The position numbers and the translations under genes are program-made. A model generated the notes under the pieces. It worked only from the letters and a program-made list of their open reading frames with translations. It was not told where the DNA came from and searched no databases. From an uncultured Ruminococcus sp. (lineage in GTDB: Bacteria; Bacillota; Clostridia; Lachnospirales; Lachnospiraceae), in NCBI GenBank assembly GCA_900555215.1, contig USKR01000015.1, positions 1-11,313 of the forward strand: 11,313 bases of DNA, given 5' to 3'. Positions 7,655 to 11,313 of this stretch are shown here, in pieces (the stretch's first letter is position 1; every line of letters starts with the position of its first letter).

Positions 7655-7669
7655 AATCTTCTGAAAATA
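7655..7669 (+). promoter_or_regulatory. CodY-box-like site
   Basis: AATCTTCTGAAAATA matches 13 of 15 positions of the Firmicute CodY box AATTTTCWGAAAATT. It lies upstream of the leftward GNAT promoter -35 and far upstream of the pflB promoter. A weaker 10-of-15 match on the - strand overlaps the GNAT -10 (7618-7632). CodY responds to BCAAs and GTP, which fits a neighbourhood with a BCAA importer, but no codY gene is visible and AT-rich DNA yields chance matches. Confidence 0.4.
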
Positions 7670-7706
7670 CAAAATCAAGGGTTTTTGTATTTATATAGAT
7701 ACAAAA
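7665..7706. promoter_or_regulatory. Operator-like cluster 1: alternating TTTTGTAT/ATACAAAA half-sites
   Basis: Three 8-bp half-sites alternate in orientation with exact 8-bp gaps: ATACAAAA (7667-7674), TTTTGTAT (7683-7690), ATACAAAA (7699-7706). The last two form TTGTAT-N8-ATACAA with 8-bp arms in total. The first two form an inverted repeat with 10-bp arms (7665-7674, 7683-7692). The repeats are perfect, and no poly-T follows, so this is more like a protein-binding array than a terminator. Confidence 0.6.
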
Positions 7707-7727
7707 TATGGTATAAATAGACTAGGA

Positions 7728-7747
7728 TTGTATAAAATCATATACAA
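7728..7747. promoter_or_regulatory. Operator-like palindrome 2: TTGTAT-N8-ATACAA
   Basis: TTGTATA (7728-7734) and TATACAA (7741-7747) form a perfect inverted repeat. Measured on the shared six-base arms it is TTGTAT-N8-ATACAA, the same geometry as 7685-7704. The two centres are 43 bp apart, about four helical turns, so both sites would face the same side of the DNA, upstream of the pflB promoter. Confidence 0.6.
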
Positions 7748-7756
7748 GCGTATTTT

Positions 7757-7771
7757 TGAGAACGATTATCG
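7757..7771 (+). promoter_or_regulatory. Fur-box-like site upstream of pflB
   Basis: TGAGAAC-G-ATTATCG matches 11 of the 14 defined positions of the Gram-positive 7-1-7 Fur box TGATAAT-N-ATTATCA; the right half matches 6 of 7. It lies 10-24 bp upstream of the pflB -35. It also overlaps TTGAGA (7756-7761), a possible alternative -35 paired at 17 bp with TATTGT (7779-7784). Confidence 0.3.
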
Positions 7772-7780
7772 ATATAAATA

Positions 7781-7809
7781 TTGTTTTTTTTTGAAGTTGA
7801 TGATATACT
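7781..7809 (+). promoter_or_regulatory. Proposed pflB promoter
   Basis: -35 TTGTTT (7781-7786; 3 of 6), a 17-bp spacer, and -10 TATACT (7804-7809; 5 of 6) with an upstream TGA (extended -10). The expected start near 7815-7817 leaves an untranslated leader of about 85 nt. The poor -35 and the upstream palindromes would suit an activated promoter. The leader holds an 8-bp direct repeat (AGCTGAGA at 7820 and 7850) but no convincing riboswitch or terminator fold. Confidence 0.55.
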
Positions 7810-7900
7810 AGCGCATGAAAGCTGAGACGGAGAGTGAAAACTTACGTACAGCTGAGATAACAAATTAATTACAGAAGATTTCAGAGGAGGTTTTTATCGA

Positions 7901-10159
7901 ATGGCAAAAGTAAATTTTGACCAGTGGGAAGGTTTCAGCGGACATCTCTGGAAAGAGGAAGTCAATGTGCGTGATTTTATCCAGCACAACTATACACAGT
8001 ATGATGGTGACGAGTCTTTCCTTGCAGGTCCGACAGAAGCAACGAATAAACTTTGGGGCGAACTTTCCAAACTGCAGAAAGAAGAGCGTGCAAAGGGCGG
8101 CGTTCTGGATATGGAGACAGAGGTTGTTTCCGGTCTGACAGCATACGGTCCTGGATATATTAACGAAGAAATGAAAGATCTGGAGCAGGTGATAGGACTT
8201 CAGACAGATAAACCGCTCAAGAGAGCGTTTATGCCGTACGGCGGAATCAAAATGGCAGAGCAGGCTTGTACGACATACGGATATACACCGAATGAAAAAC
8301 TGCATGAAATCTTTACAAAATATCATAAGACACACAATCAGGCTGTATTTGATGTATATACACCTGAGATGAAAAAAGCGCGTCATAACAAGATCATTAC
8401 AGGTCTTCCGGATACTTACGGAAGAGGACGCATCGTAGGCGACTACCGCCGTGTAGCGCTTTATGGTATTGATTTCCTGATCGAGAAGAAAGAATCTGAT
8501 TTCATCGAGTATGAAAGACACGGAATGAAAGGAACAGATTTCCGTCTCCGTGAAGAGATTGCTGATCAGATCAGAGCTCTGAAAGAAATGAAAGAAATGG
8601 CTGCGGTTTACGGATATGATATTTCCAAACCGGCGACAAATGCGAAAGAGGCTGTTCAGTGGCTGTACTTCGGTTATCTTGCAGCGATTAAAACACAGAA
8701 CGGAGCCGCAATGAGTGTTGGACGTATCTCCACATTCCTTGATATCTATATTCAGAGAGATATGGAGAAGGGAATTCTGACAGAGGAGCAGGCACAGGAA
8801 CTCATCGACCACATTGTCATGAAGTTCAGAATGGTGAAGTTCGCGAGGATCCCGTCCTACAACGAGCTGTTCTCCGGAGACCCGGTATGGGCGACACTGG
8901 AGATGGCAGGAATCGGAATGGACGGACGGCACATGGTTACAAAGAACGATTACCGTTTCCTCCACACGCTGGAGAACATGGGACCCTCACCGGAGCCGAA
9001 CCTGACAGTTCTGTATTCCTCACATCTGCCGGAGAATTTCAAGAAATATGCAGCATATATTTCTGTTAAGACAAGTTCCATTCAGTATGAGAACGATGAT
9101 GTGATGCGTCCGGTATGGGGTGATGACTACTCTATCTGCTGCTGCGTATCTGCAACAGAGACAGGCAAGGAGATCCAGTTCTTCGGAGCGCGTGCGAACC
9201 TTGCAAAATGCCTTCTGTACGCGATCAACGGCGGTGTTGACGAGAAGACGAAACAGCAGGTATCCCCGCTCTACAGACCGATCACATCGGAATACCTTGA
9301 CTATGACGAGGTCATGGAGAAATATGACCAGATGATGGAGTGGCTGTCCAAGCTGTATGTTGATACACTGAACATGATCCACTACATGCATGACAAGTAC
9401 TACTACGAGGCTGCTGAGATGGCGCTCATCGATACAAATGTAAGACGTACGTTTGCGACAGGTATCGCAGGTTTCTCACATGTAGTTGACTCCCTGAGCG
9501 CGATCAAGTACGCGAAAGTAAAAGTAATCCGCGATGAGGACGGACTTGCAGTTGATTATGAGGTGGAGGGAGATTTCCCGAAATATGGAAACGACGATGA
9601 TCGTGCTGACGAGATTGCTGTATGGCTGCTCCGCACATTCATGAGCAAGCTGAAAAAGTGCCACACATATAGAAATTCCGAACCTACAACATCCATCCTT
9701 ACGATCACATCTAACGTGGTTTATGGTAAGGCAACAGGATCTCTTCCGGACGGAAGAAAAGCAGGCGAGCCGCTGGCACCGGGAGCAAACCCGTCCTACG
9801 GCGCAGAGAAGAACGGACTTCTTGCTTCCCTTAACTCTGTTGCGAAGCTGCCATATGAGCAGGCACTTGACGGAATCTCCAATACACAGACGATCAGCCC
9901 GGGAGCACTGGGACATGACGATGACGAGCGCAAGAACAATCTTGTACACGTTCTCGACGGATACTTCGATCAGGGAGCTCATCACCTGAACGTGAATGTT
10001 TTCGGTACAGAGAAACTGATCGATGCGATGGAGCATCCGGAGAAAGAAGAGTATGCAAACTTCACGATCCGTGTATCCGGATATGCCGTAAAATTCATCG
10101 ACCTGACAAGAGAGCAGCAGCTTGATGTAATCGCAAGAACCTGCCACGACAGAATGTAA
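7901..10159 (+). CDS. pflB: Formate C-acetyltransferase (pyruvate formate-lyase)
   Basis: A 752-residue cytoplasmic glycyl-radical enzyme converting pyruvate and CoA to acetyl-CoA and formate, a key step of anaerobic mixed-acid fermentation. It is close to the ~760 residues of E. coli PFL. The N-terminal PFL domain carries the active-site segment [10 protein letters not shown]. Cys414-Cys415 align with catalytic Cys418-Cys419 of E. coli, and Cys413 replaces the usual alanine, giving three consecutive cysteines. [10 protein letters not shown] follows. The C-terminal glycyl-radical domain ends with RVSGYAVKF, where Gly727 is the radical site. It must be activated by the radical-SAM enzyme encoded downstream. 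ATG 7901 follows AGAGGAGG at 10 nt. The motif set marks true PFL rather than the diol/glycerol dehydratase or choline lyase branches. Expression is probably governed by the dense upstream region. Confidence 0.97.
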   Translation: MAKVNFDQWEGFSGHLWKEEVNVRDFIQHNYTQYDGDESFLAGPTEATNKLWGELSKLQKEERAKGGVLDMETEVVSGLTAYGPGYINEEMKDLEQVIGLQTDKPLKRAFMPYGGIKMAEQACTTYGYTPNEKLHEIFTKYHKTHNQAVFDVYTPEMKKARHNKIITGLPDTYGRGRIVGDYRRVALYGIDFLIEKKESDFIEYERHGMKGTDFRLREEIADQIRALKEMKEMAAVYGYDISKPATNAKEAVQWLYFGYLAAIKTQNGAAMSVGRISTFLDIYIQRDMEKGILTEEQAQELIDHIVMKFRMVKFARIPSYNELFSGDPVWATLEMAGIGMDGRHMVTKNDYRFLHTLENMGPSPEPNLTVLYSSHLPENFKKYAAYISVKTSSIQYENDDVMRPVWGDDYSICCCVSATETGKEIQFFGARANLAKCLLYAINGGVDEKTKQQVSPLYRPITSEYLDYDEVMEKYDQMMEWLSKLYVDTLNMIHYMHDKYYYEAAEMALIDTNVRRTFATGIAGFSHVVDSLSAIKYAKVKVIRDEDGLAVDYEVEGDFPKYGNDDDRADEIAVWLLRTFMSKLKKCHTYRNSEPTTSILTITSNVVYGKATGSLPDGRKAGEPLAPGANPSYGAEKNGLLASLNSVAKLPYEQALDGISNTQTISPGALGHDDDERKNNLVHVLDGYFDQGAHHLNVNVFGTEKLIDAMEHPEKEEYANFTIRVSGYAVKFIDLTREQQLDVIARTCHDRM

Positions 10160-10164
10160 TTTTC

Positions 10165-10203
10165 GGGGACGTAGTGAAATTCAGTTTGACTACGTCCCTT
10201 TTT
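10165..10203 (+). repeat. REP-like palindromic repeat copy 1, resembling the pflB terminator
   Basis: A 34-bp unit (10165-10198) with a perfect 10-bp stem, GGGACGTAGT (10166-10175) and ACTACGTCCC (10189-10198), followed directly by T5 (10199-10203). It begins 5 nt after the pflB stop and has full intrinsic-terminator form. It matches copy 2 at 32 of 34 positions. Such GGGGAC...GTCCCC palindromes resemble REP elements mobilised by RAYT transposases; no RAYT gene is in the window. Confidence 0.8.
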
Positions 10204-10359
10204 AATGGCAGCCTCGTCCCTTTTTGCAGACAGCCCTGTCCCCATTCGAAAACTGCACAAATTGAGTGCTGGGTTTCCGACTGTCTGCATGACGAATTTG
10301 TTGAATTTTCACATAGGGGACACAGTGAATTTCAAAAAGGGACAGGGCTGTTATCATTT
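10204..10359. repeat. Interior of the pflB-pflA repeat island
   Basis: Non-coding and rich in GGGAC/GTCCC. Visible pairs: GTCCCTTTTT (10216-10225, also at 10194-10203) with AAAAAGGGAC (10334-10343); a 13-bp perfect inverted repeat ACAGCCCTGTCCC (10230-10242) with its complement (10339-10351); TGCAGACAG (10225-10233) with CTGTCTGCA (10281-10289). A diverged repeat arm starts GGGGACACAGTGAATTTC (10316-10333) and echoes the AGTGAAATTCA core of copy 1. The RNA could fold into one long branched structure. Open frames here are low-complexity shadows of the repeats, and I see no gene. Confidence 0.7.
10330..10357 (+). promoter_or_regulatory. Possible weak pflA promoter inside the repeat island
   Basis: -10 TATCAT (10352-10357; 5 of 6) preceded by TGT, an extended -10. 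The best upstream -35 is poor (TTTCAA 10330-10335, 3 of 6, 16-bp spacer). It would let pflA be transcribed independently of pflB despite the terminator-like copy 1 hairpin. Readthrough from pflB is an equally good alternative. Confidence 0.3.
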
Positions 10360-10393
10360 GGGGACGTAGTAAAATTCAATTTGACTACGTCCC
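10360..10393 (+). repeat. REP-like palindromic repeat copy 2
   Basis: The same 34-bp unit as copy 1 with two G-to-A differences, in the same orientation. Perfect stem GGGACGTAGT (10361-10370) with ACTACGTCCC (10384-10393). There is no T-run; the pflA ribosome site GGAAGGAG starts at the next base (10394). An RNA hairpin here would sit directly against the ribosome site. Confidence 0.8.
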
Positions 10394-10406
10394 GGAAGGA
10401 GAGTTT

Positions 10407-11138
10407 ATGAACGGATATATCCATTCTACGGAGAGTTTCGGCTCGGTTGACGGACCGGGTGTGCGTTTTGTTATTTTTGTTGCCGGATGTCCGATGCGAT
10501 GCCAGTTCTGCCACAACCCGGACACCTGGAACATGCAGGTGGGCGAGCAGAAGAGTGCGGACGAGCTTCTGGCACAGGCGCTGCGCTACAGATCATACTG
10601 GAAGGACGGCGGCGGGATCACCGTGAGCGGCGGCGAGCCTCTGCTCCAGATGGATTTCATGATCGAACTGTTTAAGAAAGCGAAGGAAAAAGGGATCAAC
10701 ACGACGATCGACACGAGTGGCGCGCCATTTACAAGGGAAGAGCCCTTCTTCGGAAAGTTCAATGAGCTGATGAAGTACACAGATCTTCTGCTGGTGGATA
10801 TCAAGCATATCGACGATGAGCAGCACAAGGTCCTGACAGGGCATACGAACGAAAATATCCTTGACATGGCAAGGTATCTGTCTGAGATCGGCAAGCCGGT
10901 CTGGATCAGACATGTGCTCGTGCCGGAGAGAAGTGATAAGGATGAATATCTTAAAGAGCTTTATAAGTTTATAAAGACATTAGATAATGTCGAAAAAGTG
11001 GAAATCCTGCCGTACCATACTTTCGGCGAGTACAAGTGGAAAGAGCTGGGATATGACTATCCGCTGGCAGGGATCGAACCGCCGACGAAAGAGCGTATTA
11101 AAAATGCAAATGAGATCCTGCATACAGGGCAGGGGTAA
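10407..11138 (+). CDS. pflA: Pyruvate formate-lyase activating enzyme (radical SAM)
   Basis: A 243-residue cytoplasmic radical-SAM glycyl-radical activase (E. coli PflA is 246). The [4Fe-4S] cluster motif CxxxCxxC is Cys28, Cys32 and Cys35 (CPMRCQFC), preceded by the activase hallmark SVDGPGVRFVIF. The SAM-binding GGEP is at 75-78, and DTSG, DLLLVDIKH and WIRHVLVP follow in family order. There is no extra ferredoxin-like cluster insert, so it belongs to the short PFL-activase branch rather than the dehydratase or hydroxyphenylacetate activases. It uses SAM and an electron to form the Gly727 radical on PflB. The ribosome site GGAAGGAG (10394-10401) is 5 nt from the ATG. The 247-nt gap from pflB, filled by repeats, suggests lower expression than pflB. 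Confidence 0.97.
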   Translation: MNGYIHSTESFGSVDGPGVRFVIFVAGCPMRCQFCHNPDTWNMQVGEQKSADELLAQALRYRSYWKDGGGITVSGGEPLLQMDFMIELFKKAKEKGINTTIDTSGAPFTREEPFFGKFNELMKYTDLLLVDIKHIDDEQHKVLTGHTNENILDMARYLSEIGKPVWIRHVLVPERSDKDEYLKELYKFIKTLDNVEKVEILPYHTFGEYKWKELGYDYPLAGIEPPTKERIKNANEILHTGQG

Positions 11139-11160
11139 GAGCAGGAGAAAACAACGCACA

Positions 11161-11207
11161 TACGCGGGGATGGGACTGAAAGCAGGTCCTGTCCCCGCGT
11201 ATTTTAT
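11161..11207 (+). terminator. Strong hairpin terminator after pflA
   Basis: A nearly perfect 16-bp stem, 11161-11176 with 11186-11201, with two G-U pairs near the inner end (outer arms TACGCGGGGA/TCCCCGCGTA, inner GGAC/GTCC) and a 9-nt loop, then ATTTTAT. The U-run is short, but the stem is very stable. The GGGGA/TCCCC core recalls the repeats upstream of pflA, so it may share their origin. Confidence 0.75.
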
Positions 11208-11313
11208 CGCTTTATCAGCCAATAGCTGAAATCACTCGGGAAATTAGAGATGCAGTATACAGAAATTACCCGGATGGATCAGGAACACGTTTCATGCACC
11301 GTCCCCTTCGGAA
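11208..11313. other. Unassigned window edge
   Basis: No convincing gene. A short frame starts at ATG 11250 and stays open to the end (reads MQYTEITRMDQEHVSCTVPFG), but it lacks a clear ribosome site. TCAGC/GCTGA (11215-11219, 11225-11229) is a small stem of no clear role. The last bases contain CACCGTCCCCTTCGG, which on the other strand reads GGGGACGGTGCATGAAACG and may be one arm of another GGGGAC-type repeat cut by the window end. Confidence 0.35.

Noticed and set aside
7685..7747. Rex or FNR operators upstream of pflB
   Set aside because: The outer TTG...CAA bases recall these boxes, but arm sequence and spacing (N8 between TTGTAT and ATACAA) do not fit either consensus.
7820..7857. Direct repeat AGCTGAGA (two copies 30 bp apart) in the pflB leader as a regulatory element
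   Set aside because: Only 8 bp, two copies, and no fold or known binding motif; it may be chance.
7815..7868. A 17-codon leader peptide frame upstream of pflB ([17 protein letters not shown])
   Set aside because: It starts at or before the predicted transcription start, has no ribosome site, and contains no run of a regulatory amino acid or attenuator hairpin.
7865..8965. A 366-codon open frame on the - strand opposite pflB
   Set aside because: It is antisense to the strongly conserved pflB, rich in Cys/Phe/His/Ile as expected of a shadow frame, and resembles no family.
10174..10514. Overlapping open frames (about 60-100 codons) across the pflB-pflA gap on both strands
   Set aside because: They are translations of the palindromic repeats, run into flanking genes, and have no ribosome sites or recognisable domains.
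11250..11313. Start of a new gene at the window edge
   Set aside because: There is no clear ribosome site, only 21 codons are visible, and the end looks like part of a repeat; kept only as an unassigned region.

Overview
The window looks like a chromosomal piece of an anaerobic, low-to-moderate-GC Firmicute, most likely a Lachnospiraceae-type gut clostridium. This rests on strong AGGAGG-type ribosome sites, extended -10 promoters, a pyruvate formate-lyase pair and the general style of the proteins. No rRNA or other taxonomic marker is present, so the family-level call is inference. Eight complete genes and one 5'-truncated gene lie on the + strand. One gene, a GNAT acetyltransferase, lies on the - strand. 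There is no tRNA, rRNA, CRISPR array, transposase gene or prophage gene.

Layout. (1) 1-1433: the end of an ABC-2 type exporter operon, with a truncated ATPase translationally coupled to its six-helix permease, closed by an intrinsic terminator (1445-1490). (2) 1494-2801: a monocistronic RlmI-like 23S rRNA methyltransferase with its own extended -10 promoter and a weak terminator. (3) 2804-7071: a branched-chain amino acid (BCAA) transport operon, livH-livM-livG-livF, very tightly spaced. It is followed 15 nt later by a cytidylate-kinase-like P-loop protein and ends in a strong branched terminator, probably bidirectional. No periplasmic-type substrate-binding protein is encoded here, so the transporter must borrow one from elsewhere. 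(4) 7103-7588 (-): a GNAT acetyltransferase, convergent with the liv operon and divergent from pflB. (5) 7589-7900: a dense regulatory intergenic region holding back-to-back promoters, a CodY-box-like site, two copies of an unusual TTGTAT-N8-ATACAA palindrome 43 bp apart (plus an extra half-site), and a Fur-box-like site. (6) 7901-11138: pflB (formate C-acetyltransferase) and pflA (its radical-SAM activase), split by a 230-bp island of GGGGAC/GTCCCC palindromic repeats. (7) 11139-11313: a very strong pflA terminator, then an unassigned edge.

How the genes work together. PflB cleaves pyruvate to acetyl-CoA and formate and is activated post-translationally by PflA, so the pair forms a fermentation module. 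LivHMGF imports leucine, isoleucine and valine. The most unusual material is non-coding: the operator cluster upstream of pflB, and the REP-like repeat island whose first copy resembles a pflB terminator and whose last copy abuts the pflA ribosome site.
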